Below are positions 1-7,996 of a stretch of 64,000 bases of DNA, one piece after another (the stretch's first letter is position 1; each line of letters starts with the position of its first letter). Source of the DNA: Micromonospora polyrhachis (GTDB lineage Bacteria; Actinomycetota; Actinomycetes; Mycobacteriales; Micromonosporaceae); contig NZ_JACHJW010000001.1 of the NCBI RefSeq assembly GCF_014203835.1, forward strand, positions 6,832,501-6,896,500, written 5' to 3'. The translations under genes were made by a program, and so were the position numbers. The notes below the pieces were generated by a model that saw only the letters and a program-made list of their open reading frames with translations, was not told where the DNA came from and made no database searches.

Positions 1-424
1 GGTCCACCTCACGGAGGATCTCGTCCACCCGCGCCTCCCGCCGCCGCCGGGCCTGCAGCGCCGTCTCGAAGTCTCGCCGGGCCTGCAACGCCTCGGCGTA
101 GACCTGGTCGCGCAGCAGCCGCGCCTCCTCACGGGCCGAGGTCAGTTCGTCGCGGGCCTGTGCCCGGATCTGCGCCGCCTCCTCCTGGGCAACCGCCAAC
201 ATCTCCTGGAACCGGGTCGCGGTGGGTGTGCGATAGCCACCCGGCTTTCCGCTCAGGAGACCGCGTAGCCGCTCGACCTCCTCCCGCACCAGGGTTAATT
301 CCTCGGTGGCCTCGGCGGCGGCCTCCGCCTGCGCCGCCATCCGGCCCAACTGCCGGCACAGGTCCTCCAGACAGGAGTCGACCTGGTCCTGGTCATAACC
401 AATCTCAACGACGGAGAACTCCAT
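1..424 (-). CDS. DivIVA-like coiled-coil protein (3' end outside window)
   Basis: The gene reads leftward from ATG at 424 and runs off the window edge, leaving 141 residues. The first 20 residues include an IGYDQDQVDSCL segment, which resembles the DivIVA/GpsB N-terminal lipid-binding turn. The rest is rich in Ala, Glu and Arg with heptad spacing, as expected of a long coiled coil. DivIVA-type proteins in actinomycetes mark poles or septa and scaffold cell-wall growth; which member this is cannot be told from a fragment. Codon 43 is TTA (296-298), a rare leucine codon in high-GC actinomycetes that would make translation depend on a bldA-type tRNA. No gene is seen between 425 and 611. Confidence 0.6.
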   Translation of the reverse strand, partial: MEFSVVEIGYDQDQVDSCLEDLCRQLGRMAAQAEAAAEATEELTLVREEVERLRGLLSGKPGGYRTPTATRFQEMLAVAQEEAAQIRAQARDELTSAREEARLLRDQVYAEALQARRDFETALQARRRREARVDEILREVD

Positions 425-611
425 ACTTCGCCCCCCAGGCAGCCTGGTCCTACCTTCCAATGGAATCCTCGCCGAGCCGGTGGCCCACGGACGGCGGAAT
501 CAGAAAAATGCTCGACATTATCGGGCCGCCCGCAGGGCCGGCAGCCTCCCCCGGTCCCGGGTTTACCCGGACGTGTCATGGGTAGGTGCGTCATCGGTTC
601 GCCCCTGCCCC

Positions 612-932
612 TCAGGTCGTGATCGCCGGCTCCAGGAGCGCCTGCGGCACCCCGCTACCGGATGTGCTCCGACCAGCGTGGAAGGCGTCCGCCGGCTGTC
701 CCTCGTCGGGTGCGTGGAAGAGATAGCGCACGAAGTCCACCCCCGCCTCGTTGTCGTCGGCGCCGGGCCACTGGCCGACAGAGTCGACGCCGACCACCTC
801 ACGACTCACTTCGTCGGTGTCCTCCACCAGCGCCCACACGGTCACCGGGTAGGAGCAGGTGGTGCCGGGCGCGGTGCACCAACGGGCGTACCAACCAGGC
901 CGAGCAGGGACAATCTCGATGATTCTCCTCAT
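612..932 (-). CDS. small conserved hypothetical protein, 106 aa
   Basis: I chose ATG at 932 because GGAAGG lies just upstream on the coding strand; the frame remains open to 1010 but that part has no ribosome site. The protein begins MRRIIEIVPARPGWYARW and contains a WALVEDTDE segment and a Trp-rich, acidic middle. There is no signal peptide, membrane segment or known catalytic motif. I do not recognise a family. It is a lone leftward gene; the 272 bases between it and the next rightward gene at 1205 contain no feature I can support. A function is not inferred. Confidence 0.55.
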   Translation of the reverse strand: MRRIIEIVPARPGWYARWCTAPGTTCSYPVTVWALVEDTDEVSREVVGVDSVGQWPGADDNEAGVDFVRYLFHAPDEGQPADAFHAGRSTSGSGVPQALLEPAITT

Positions 933-1204
933 GGCGACCTTCCTTCCGCGAACGTCGGAAGCCTGTGGTCCAGCTCGATGATGGGGCTTCGACAGGTGAG
1001 CGCCCCTCATCCCCGCCGGGTGAACCTCTGCCGGCCAGCCCGCCCGCCACCCACCGCTGTCGGCCCGTCAGGGTGGACGCCCGGTTTCGGGGTGCGGAGC
1101 GGGGGAAGGCGGCACCCAAGGTAGTCACGGCCACGCCAAGGCGCGACGGTGCGGCACAGCGAACCGAGCAAGACGCGGTTTCCTGAGCGAAGCGAGGCGC
1201 AGTC

Positions 1205-2197
1205 ATGGGAAAGCAGATGGAGGGCGACAACAAACGGCGGCGGGCCCTGGCCCGGCAGGCCCGCAAGGGCGGTCAGCAGCCCAGCCAGGCCGGGGTGACC
1301 CTGGGCTCATCCAAGCAGCTTGAACATCTCGATCGCACCCAGCGGGACGGACCGCCGCCGGACGGGACGCACAAACCAACGCCGGACCGGGGTGGACCGG
1401 TTCCGCCAACACCACCGGCACCCGCGGCCCGTCCCTGGCCCATCCCGGACTCGCCCGCTGAGGCAGAACTCGCCGACACCAGCACCGGCATACCCGTCAT
1501 CCGGTACCAGGACCTGGTGGCCGACGTCGGACGCCGTACCGGTATCGACTTCGAGGCGGCCCGGGCCGCCGCCGAGGCAACCGTGATCGCCCTGGCGCAG
1601 GCGCTGAACGAGACCGACCGGGAACGGTTGCTCGACGCGGTACCCAACGAGCTGTACGACGACAACCGGTCGACCGCTACCACGAACAGCCACCGGGACC
1701 TGGGCGGTTTCCTCGACGAGATCGCTCGGCTCAGCCGTCGTACCCCGGAACAGGCGCGCTATCAGGCCGAGGCGACACTGCACGCGATCGCCGAGCGAGA
1801 CCAGGACCTGGTCGAGTCGCTGGATCTGCCCTCGGACCTACGGCAACTGCTGCAACCGGTACCGAGCGGAGGATCGATTCGGCCGGGTGCCCCGGTCGCC
1901 CCACTGACCGACGACGAACTGCAGGTTGCGCTGGCCGCGCTGCCGTACTGGTCGGGAGATCGACGGGCACTCTCGCGCACCATCGAACTGCCTCGGGAGA
2001 ACCTCGACCGGGTGCTGCGGCGACTCGAACTGCTGCATGAGCAGACCGGGCGCGGGCCACGCATCGGCCGGGAGAGCGACCGTACCGCCCGGATCGTCGT
2101 ACGGACCCGCCGGCTCGACGCGGTGACCGCGATGGATGTGGAACTCGCCCACCAGGTCGACGCGGCCATCGACGAGGTGGGGGCCGGAATGGCCTGA
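1205..2197 (+). CDS. DUF2267 protein fused to a pterin-4a-carbinolamine dehydratase-like domain
   Basis: This 330-residue protein has three parts. Residues 1-45 are basic and hydrophilic (MGKQMEGDNKRRRALARQAR...). Residues about 95-215 look like a DUF2267 fold made of two helical halves (YQDLVADVGRRTGIDF and GGFLDEIARLSRRTPEQA). The last 90 residues (LTDDELQVALAALPYWSGD onward) resemble the pterin-4a-carbinolamine dehydratase family, which recycles oxidised pterin cofactor or acts as a dimerising co-factor. DUF2267 has no settled role. Start is ATG at 1205. The next gene begins about 30 bases after the stop in the same direction, so co-transcription is likely. Confidence 0.7.
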   Translation: MGKQMEGDNKRRRALARQARKGGQQPSQAGVTLGSSKQLEHLDRTQRDGPPPDGTHKPTPDRGGPVPPTPPAPAARPWPIPDSPAEAELADTSTGIPVIRYQDLVADVGRRTGIDFEAARAAAEATVIALAQALNETDRERLLDAVPNELYDDNRSTATTNSHRDLGGFLDEIARLSRRTPEQARYQAEATLHAIAERDQDLVESLDLPSDLRQLLQPVPSGGSIRPGAPVAPLTDDELQVALAALPYWSGDRRALSRTIELPRENLDRVLRRLELLHEQTGRGPRIGRESDRTARIVVRTRRLDAVTAMDVELAHQVDAAIDEVGAGMA

Positions 2198-2227
2198 CCG
2201 GGCCCGCCAGCGGAGAGGAGAGACCGG

Positions 2228-3307
2228 ATCGCACTGGACAACACCGAGGACCGGACCATCGTACGGCGGTTCGCGATCATCCTCGGTCTGCTACTCACCG
2301 TCGTACTGGGTTTGCTCTTCGTGTACGCGACCCGGCGGGTGCTGGTGTGGATCCTGATCGCGGTCTTCTTCGCAGTCGCGCTCAACCCGGTAACCAACTG
2401 GACCCAGCGCCGACTGGTCAAATGGCGCTGGCTGGCCACCCTGCTGGTGTTCCTGGCCACCCTGGGGTTGCTCACCGCGCTGACCGCACTGCTCGTCGTC
2501 CCGCTTCTGGACGAGGTGGGCCGGCTGGCCGAGCAGGTCACCCAGTTGCTGCACGACGCCCGGGCCGGGCGAGGGCCGATCGGACATCTGCTCGAACGGC
2601 TCCACCTGCGCCGTTACCTGGATTCGCGGGACATCCGGGAGTACGGTTCCCGGCTCCGGGAGCCGAGCCTGAAGGTGTTACGAAAAGCGGTGTTCGGCGT
2701 CGCCGGAACCGTGACCATCTTCGTGCTGGCGTATCTGATGGTCCTCGAGTCGCCGAAGGTCGTCGACCGGACGCTGGGGCTGGTCCACGAACGACACCGC
2801 GACCGGGTCCGCCGGGTCGGTGGCCGCTGCGCCCGCACCATCACCGGTTACCTCTCTGGCAACCTGCTGATCAGTGTCATCTGCGGGGTGCTCACCTACG
2901 CCACCATGGCGATCATGGGCGTGCCGTACGCCGGTGTGCTCGCCCTACTGGTGGCCGTCGCCGACCTGCTGCCGCTGGTCGGTGCGACACTGGGTGCGGT
3001 GATCGCCACCGGCGCCAGTTTCGTCCACTCGACCCGGGCCGGCATCGTGGTCCTGGTCTTCTTCGTGCTCTACCAGCAGATCGAGAACCACGTCCTCCAG
3101 CCGATGATCTACGCCCGGGCGGTCCGGCTCAACCCACTGACCGTACTGATCAGCCTGCTGATCGCCGCCGACCTGGCCGGCATCCTGGGCGCACTGCTGG
3201 CCATCCCGGCTGCCGGCATCATCCAGATCATCTTTCTCGACGTGTACCACGGTCGTCGTCAGCGCAGCAGGTCAGGAAGGCCCCCTTCCAAGGCGGAAAA
3301 CGATTGA
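2228..3307 (+). CDS. AI-2E family membrane transporter (putative ATC start)
   Basis: This is a polytopic membrane protein of about 359 residues with the AI-2E/PerM family layout: paired N-terminal transmembrane segments (LLLTVVLGLLFVYA, VLVWILIAVFFAVALNPVT), a soluble central part, then four or five C-terminal segments including YAGVLALLVAVADLLPLVG. Family members export quorum signals or ions; the substrate here is unknown. The start is odd. Coding potential (LDNTEDRTIVRRFAII) extends upstream of the first canonical start, TTG at 2312. The strong ribosome site GGAGAGGAG (2212-2220) sits 7 bases before an ATC at 2228, where ATG would be expected. Either a rare ATC start, a mutation or a base error explains it. 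Confidence 0.75.
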   Translation: MALDNTEDRTIVRRFAIILGLLLTVVLGLLFVYATRRVLVWILIAVFFAVALNPVTNWTQRRLVKWRWLATLLVFLATLGLLTALTALLVVPLLDEVGRLAEQVTQLLHDARAGRGPIGHLLERLHLRRYLDSRDIREYGSRLREPSLKVLRKAVFGVAGTVTIFVLAYLMVLESPKVVDRTLGLVHERHRDRVRRVGGRCARTITGYLSGNLLISVICGVLTYATMAIMGVPYAGVLALLVAVADLLPLVGATLGAVIATGASFVHSTRAGIVVLVFFVLYQQIENHVLQPMIYARAVRLNPLTVLISLLIAADLAGILGALLAIPAAGIIQIIFLDVYHGRRQRSRSGRPPSKAEND

Positions 3308-3321
3308 AAGGGGCCTTCCTG
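3273..3321. terminator. bidirectional terminator between convergent genes
   Basis: An inverted repeat pairs CAGGAAGGCCCC (from 3273) with GGGGCCTTCCTG (ending 3321), with about 20 bases between. Its left arm overlaps the end of the AI-2E gene and its right end is 8 bases before the end of the leftward flavoprotein gene, so it can serve both. Palindromes built on AGGAAGGGGCC are common between genes in Micromonosporaceae. Confidence 0.6.
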
Positions 3322-3329
3322 CCCAACCG

Positions 3330-4634
3330 CTAGGCGCGGGAGCGGACCGGGATCTCGGGCGACTCGCTCTCCAGCGGCACCGCATTGGCGGGGACCAAGC
3401 CCAGTTGCACGCTCTGCCGGGACGAGGTCGCGTCGAGCAGCCAGTCCGCCCCCACCCGGGCCCGGTTCCCCGGCATCGCGTAGAGGTGGTAACCCCGGGT
3501 GACCGTCTTGGCGGGCAATCCGGACAACGGCCACCGCAACGGGTTGGCCGCCGCATCGGTGCCGCCCAGATCCACCACGAACCCCAGATCATGGTGGCGG
3601 TACGGCCGCCGCTTGCCCTGCCCGAACGAGGCCGCCACGTTGTGAGCCACCAGCTTGCCCTGCCGCTCGGCGTGCTGGGCGGTCATCGTGGTGACCTCCC
3701 CGGGGCGGGTCAGATCCGGCACGGCGGCGGCATCCCCACAGGCGAACACCTCGGGAAAACCGGGCACCCCCAGGAACTCGTCGACGACCAGCCGCCCCTT
3801 CTCCGTACGCAGGCCGAGGCTGGCCACCAGCGGATCGGGGCGTACGCCGACACACCAGATCAGGGACCGGGTGGCGAGATAGCTGCCGTCGCTGAGGCGT
3901 ACCCCGTCGGCGGTGGCCTCCTTGACCGTGGTGCCCATCCGTACGTCGACCCCCCGACCGTCCAGAACCCGACGCGCCGTGTCGGACATCCGCTGGTCCA
4001 GCTCGGGAAGCACCCGGTCGGCGATGTCGAGCAGCAACCACCGGGGTCGAGTGGTCAGCCGGGGATGCTGGGCGGCCAACGCGTCGGTGAACAGTTGTCC
4101 GTGGGCGGCCACCTCGGTGCCGGTGTATCCGGCACCGACCACCACGAAGGTGCAGTGCGCGTCCCGCTGTGCCGCGTCGTCGGTCGCCTCGGCCAACTCG
4201 ATCTGACGAACCACGTGGTCGTGCAGGTACAGCGCCTCCGGCAGCCCTCGGAAGCCGTGTGCGTGCTCGGTTATCCCCGGAATCGGCAGCAGTTTGTTCA
4301 CACTGCCGACCGCGAGGACCAGCCGGTCGTACGCCAGGTCGGCGCTGTCCCCCTCCGGCTTCCGGTAACTGACTCGGCGCTGCTGCAGGTCGACCCCGTC
4401 CGCCTCGCCGATGACCACCCGTACCCCACTGAGCGTGCCCGCCAGCGGAATCGTCAGCCGGGTGGGCTGCAGAATTCCCGCCGCCACCTCGGGCAGCAGG
4501 GGCACGTAGAGGAAGTAGTCAGTCGGGTTGAGCAGCACTATCTCGGCACGGCCCCGGGCGATCCGGGACAGGTTCCGGGCCGCGTGGTAACCGGCGAAGC
4601 CGGCCCCGACGATCACTACGCGTGATTTTGTCAT
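3330..4634 (-). CDS. NAD(P)/FAD-dependent oxidoreductase, type II NADH dehydrogenase-like
   Basis: A 434-residue flavoprotein. The N-terminal FAD motif is VVIVGAGFAGYHAARNL and the second dinucleotide-binding motif is FVVVGAGYTGTEVAA, with a FACGDAAA FAD contact near residue 300. This layout fits NDH-2 enzymes, which pass electrons from NADH to quinone at the membrane without pumping protons. A C-terminal amphipathic stretch (WPLSGLPAKTVTRGYHLY) could hold it to the membrane. ATG at 4634 was chosen because the FAD motif starts four residues later and GAGG precedes it; the frame stays open to 4760 without such support. It converges on the AI-2E gene. Confidence 0.8.
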   Translation of the reverse strand: MTKSRVVIVGAGFAGYHAARNLSRIARGRAEIVLLNPTDYFLYVPLLPEVAAGILQPTRLTIPLAGTLSGVRVVIGEADGVDLQQRRVSYRKPEGDSADLAYDRLVLAVGSVNKLLPIPGITEHAHGFRGLPEALYLHDHVVRQIELAEATDDAAQRDAHCTFVVVGAGYTGTEVAAHGQLFTDALAAQHPRLTTRPRWLLLDIADRVLPELDQRMSDTARRVLDGRGVDVRMGTTVKEATADGVRLSDGSYLATRSLIWCVGVRPDPLVASLGLRTEKGRLVVDEFLGVPGFPEVFACGDAAAVPDLTRPGEVTTMTAQHAERQGKLVAHNVAASFGQGKRRPYRHHDLGFVVDLGGTDAAANPLRWPLSGLPAKTVTRGYHLYAMPGNRARVGADWLLDATSSRQSVQLGLVPANAVPLESESPEIPVRSRA

Positions 4635-5147
4635 TGCCTCGCCGTTCCCGGGCACAAGCTGGGCAAACCTCGACCGCGCAACGACCGGCCCGGTCACGTC
4701 GAAACACCCTTGTACGGGACGAGTCTCCACCAACTCGACATCGACCGACAGTGACCTCACGCCGAGGCAGCGAGGCTCGGCTGATCGGACTCAACATCAC
4801 CCTCCTCACGGCCGCCGCCGCGACCGCATGGCTGGAAACCACCTGGCTCTGAAACCGGCGCATCTCCCGCAGCCAAGACCGCGAGCGGGCCGGGACAGCC
4901 CGCCGACACGTACGGGAACGGCCGTCACCACCGAAACCGGACCACGGCCTTTCCCGTTCCCATGTTCGTCCCGGATGCCCGCCTTCCGGACGGCTGTACA
5001 CCGCGAGTACTCCCTGGCAACGAAACCGTACAAGCGGCTGCCGGTCTTCCCGATAGATCTGCCTGCGGCGAACGCAATAGCTGACAAACACTCATCTGTC
5101 GATGTGAGGCGTCGGCGAGGAGTTTGGGCGCTATTTGGAATTTGTGG
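4635..5147. other. intergenic region, no gene recognised
   Basis: About 510 bases lie between the start of the leftward flavoprotein gene and the end of the leftward HxlR gene. Open frames here lack a ribosome site and have arginine/proline-rich translations typical of chance frames in GC-rich DNA. The left part must carry the flavoprotein promoter. No tRNA, repeat or strong hairpin was seen. Confidence 0.5.
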
Positions 5148-5561
5148 TCAGTCTTTTTCGAAGGCGAGGCGGGATCGCTCGATGTCATTGATATGATGCT
5201 GCGCCCAGGAACGCACCGCGGCAAGTGGTTCCAGTACCGAGTGACCCAGCGGTGTAAGCCGGTACTCAACCTGCGGCGATATTTCTGCGTCCGACCGTCG
5301 GGTGACGAAACCGTCGCGTTCCAGACCGCGCAATGTCTGTGTCAGCATCTTCTCACTGATTCCAGCGACCGCATCGCGCAATTGTCCAAACCGCATAGGC
5401 CCGCTCTCCAGTTGCCCTATCAGCACGACCGTCCACCGATCGGCGAGCCGGTCAAGCGTCTGCCGTGTCGGGCAGACCAGGGTAGGCGGGGCATCATCGG
5501 ACCGGCTACCGGCCGGTCGGCGGCTGCCTGGCCGCGGCCGGGACCCCCACTGTGACGACAT
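5148..5561 (-). CDS. HxlR family winged-helix transcriptional regulator
   Basis: A 137-residue protein. The core LVCPTRQTLDRLADRWT matches the HxlR N-terminal helix with its conserved Cys, followed by the winged-helix region GPMRFGQLRDAVAGISEKML and RLTPLGHSVLEPL. HxlR regulators are dimeric repressors or activators that often sense electrophiles or oxidants through that Cys. ATG at 5561 fits the family's usual length; upstream codons are not protein-like. The gene diverges from a metallo-hydrolase gene, and a near-perfect palindrome at 5579-5594 lies between them. Control of both genes by this protein is inferred from that arrangement. Confidence 0.85.
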   Translation of the reverse strand: MSSQWGSRPRPGSRRPAGSRSDDAPPTLVCPTRQTLDRLADRWTVVLIGQLESGPMRFGQLRDAVAGISEKMLTQTLRGLERDGFVTRRSDAEISPQVEYRLTPLGHSVLEPLAAVRSWAQHHINDIERSRLAFEKD

Positions 5562-5578
5562 GGCGCGAGAGTAGCGCG

Positions 5579-5594
5579 CGCACTTACAAGTGCG
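5579..5594. promoter_or_regulatory. candidate HxlR operator palindrome
   Basis: CGCACTT-AC-AAGTGCG is a perfect 7-2-7 inverted repeat in the 98 bases between the HxlR start (5561) and the metallo-hydrolase start (5660). A further half-site-like GTACTTG follows at once. Its position 18 bases upstream of the regulator start suits autorepression. Confidence 0.6.
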
Positions 5595-5659
5595 TACTTG
5601 ATCTAGCTGGTGCGCTCGCCGACCCTGGGGGGGACCGTTGGCACGACATAGGGGAAATG

Positions 5660-6478
5660 ATGGCCGAACCCGCACCTCGCAGCCACGTCCGATTCGGCGC
5701 GACAACCGTCACCTACCTACCCGACGGTGTCGTGCGCACGGACCCGCTCGCAGCGTTTCCGGGCACGACACACGCCGACTGGGACTCGTACCCGGATCTG
5801 CTCGACACGCACGGGTGGCTGGTGGTCAGCGTGGGATCCTTCCTGATCCGCAACGACGCCGGCGTGACCCTGGTCGACCTCGGACTGGGCGAAGTGCATT
5901 TCGAGGTTCCCGCCGCGGCAACCTACAACGGTGGTCAACTGCTGACGAATCTGCGCGCAGAGGGGCTGTCGCCGGACGACGTCGACCTCGTCCTGTTCAC
6001 CCACATGCACCGCGACCACGTCGGCTGGACCAGCGACGGGGCCGGCGGGTTGATGTTCCCGAATGCCCGTCACGTCGTCGACCAGAAGGAGTGGAATCAC
6101 TGGCAGTCAGGCAGTGACCCGGTTGGGCCGGACCCCAAGACGGTCCTCACGCCGCTGACCCCGGCAGTCACGTTCTTCACCGCCCTGCCGCCTACACCCG
6201 GAATCCAGGCGCTACCGACACCCGGCCACACCCCGGGCCACACCAGCTTCCTCATCACCGATCCCACAACCGACGAAAATCTGCTCATCCTCGGCGACGC
6301 GATTCACACCCGCGCCCAACTCGAAAACCTTGATTGGGTGTTCCGATCCGACTACGACACACGCCTCGCGGCTGAGCACCGTACCGACCTGCTACACCGC
6401 CGCAGTGGAAGCGAGCTAATAATCGCGGACAGCCATTTCTCCGGTGGTGTCTTCGGCCGCTCAGGCGTCAGCAGATGA
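5660..6478 (+). CDS. MBL-fold metallo-hydrolase
   Basis: About 272 residues. The zinc-binding THMHRDHVGW motif (HxHxDH class) is present, with downstream ligands in LPTPGHTPGHTSF, LILGDAIH and IIADSHFSG. The fold suits lactone, thioester or phosphodiester hydrolysis; lactonase-like (AHL-degrading type) members have this length, but the substrate is not known. Two ATG codons are adjacent (5657 and 5660) after GGGGA at 5651; I prefer 5660 for spacing. The frame is open back to 5552 but that would overlap the divergent HxlR gene. Regulation by HxlR through the palindrome upstream is likely. Confidence 0.8.
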   Translation: MAEPAPRSHVRFGATTVTYLPDGVVRTDPLAAFPGTTHADWDSYPDLLDTHGWLVVSVGSFLIRNDAGVTLVDLGLGEVHFEVPAAATYNGGQLLTNLRAEGLSPDDVDLVLFTHMHRDHVGWTSDGAGGLMFPNARHVVDQKEWNHWQSGSDPVGPDPKTVLTPLTPAVTFFTALPPTPGIQALPTPGHTPGHTSFLITDPTTDENLLILGDAIHTRAQLENLDWVFRSDYDTRLAAEHRTDLLHRRSGSELIIADSHFSGGVFGRSGVSR

Positions 6479-6575
6479 CGACAAAATCCGGCAGCAGATC
6501 ACAGCCGAACATATACACAGTCGCCGCCGCTGGTGCCGCTGCGGGTGGACTTGCGCCACCTAGCGCCATTCAGGT

Positions 6576-7296
6576 TCATGAATTCGCTACTTCCTTGAGG
6601 AGGTCCAGGGACCGCCGCCAGGGAAGCGCCTCGTTGCGCACGCTCTCCCACCGCTCCAACAGCGTATCCAGATCATCTGATCGGTCCACCACGGTCCCGC
6701 CAAGCTGATTTTCGAGGTGTCCCACCCAGGTGCTATCGGCCATGCGCTCCAGCAGCAGTGGGCCGGACAACCCCGCGTCGGACGGGATGACGTGGACGCT
6801 GACATTTGGAGCTCAGCGCAAACCAGAAGTTGCACCAACTGCTCGGACATGAGTTTGCCGCACCCCTCGCCAGATCGGCAAACGGCGGACTCGTCCACTA
6901 CCGCGATGAGCTGGGGCGCATTGGTCAACCGAGGATCGAGACGCAGCACGGCGCGAGCGTAGTCCGCCGTCTGGAGCAGGCCGGGAATCAACGTCGGATG
7001 GAAGCAGCAGAGCTGGGTGGTTGACCGTTCGGCGTCCAGCCACGGCCGGAACCAGGACGGAGCGCCGAACGTGGTGATCAGGCGTTCATAGACACCCCCC
7101 CCGTCTCCAGGGCAGGGTCAGTCCCGCGCACAAAATCCATGGTCAACGCCCGCGTCTCGCCCTCCACGGCGATGACATGTGATGCACTGAAGCCGGCCTT
7201 CCTGCCGAGGGCTTCCTGGGTCATGCCGGCGGTCCCTCTGCCCCGGCGAATTTCCCCAACGACAGAGTCAGCCAACGGCCTCGGCAGATCAGCCAC
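6576..7296 (-). pseudogene. XRE-type regulator with DUF5753 domain, two frameshifts
   Basis: Read leftward from GTG at 7296 (GAGGGGGC just upstream), the first frame encodes an HTH (TQEALGRKAGFSASHVIAVE). It then hits a run of eight C on the + strand (7095-7102) and stops at 7078. Adding one base there restores GGGVYERLITTFGAPSWFRP and the DUF5753 motif PGLLQTADYARAVL. A second one-base loss near 6812, at an AAA run, breaks the frame again. Restoring it gives VSVHVIPSDAGLSGPLLLER and the normal end KEVANS at 6576. DUF5753 proteins are sporulation/conflict-type regulators common in actinomycetes. It could be a decayed gene, a slippage-switched gene, or homopolymer sequencing error. Confidence 0.75.
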
Positions 7297-7545
7297 TCGC
7301 GCCCCCTCGGTGCTGTAGATCAACAATTCACGCCACTCCACCGCGGCCACGACCTGCTCAGCGCAGCCCGCATACCCCAAGCGCCTTCCGAGAGTATTCG
7401 TCCGCGTACCAACAGGTCTCTATCGGACGCGGTGGTATGGCAAGCCGCAAAAAACGGGAATGCGTCCCTAATCGAGGCCACCGCCCACGTCCCCCAAAGA
7501 TCGCGTGGTGGCCCCTCCCTGCCTACAACCGGGAGAAGATCTGCC

Positions 7546-7977
7546 ATGTACAGCGGAGGCTACGAGCCCGTCCCAGCCACACCCGCGAAATCAAAGCGGC
7601 AACCGGAGACCGAGCCGGAACCGGCTCGCTCAGCCGGACGAGAGGAAGTCCGAGCGGGCATCCGCCCGCCGGATACCCAACCAGAGGTCGATCTGATGTT
7701 GACCTGGCGGCGTCTCTGGGCACGGCTCCGAGCGCGGCGAGTCACCCCTGCACCGCCACTTCCGGCAATTACGCCACCGCATTGGAGCGAACAACCCACT
7801 GTCCTTCTTCGACGCGTCGACCACGTACGCGCCACAGCGCTTCCGGCACAACGGGGGACGCTGGTGACCGGGTCCTTTCGTACATCGTCTCTGTCTGACA
7901 TGCGCCGGTTCCTGGTACCGCTGGCCGGCCATGGTTACCTTCTGACTTCCGGGCGACTCGCGCTCGCCCTGGCCTAG
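7546..7977 (+). CDS. hypothetical protein, 143 aa
   Basis: ATG at 7546 follows GGGAGAAG with good spacing. The N-terminal half (MYSGGYEPVPATPAKSKRQ...) is rich in Pro, Glu and Arg and probably disordered. The C-terminal half is more hydrophobic, with a WRRLWARLRARR basic patch. There are no Cys pairs, no clear membrane segment and no recognised domain. It is divergent from the broken XRE/DUF5753 gene, a place where a DUF397-type partner is often found, but it does not look like DUF397. It ends 19 bases before the sensor kinase gene. Confidence 0.45.
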   Translation: MYSGGYEPVPATPAKSKRQPETEPEPARSAGREEVRAGIRPPDTQPEVDLMLTWRRLWARLRARRVTPAPPLPAITPPHWSEQPTVLLRRVDHVRATALPAQRGTLVTGSFRTSSLSDMRRFLVPLAGHGYLLTSGRLALALA

Positions 7978-7996
7978 GCCCTCCCCTGGAGTCGGA

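Noticed and set aside
4519-5091. 190-codon leftward frame before the HxlR gene
   Set aside because: Arg-rich chance frame overlapping the flavoprotein start; no ribosome site.
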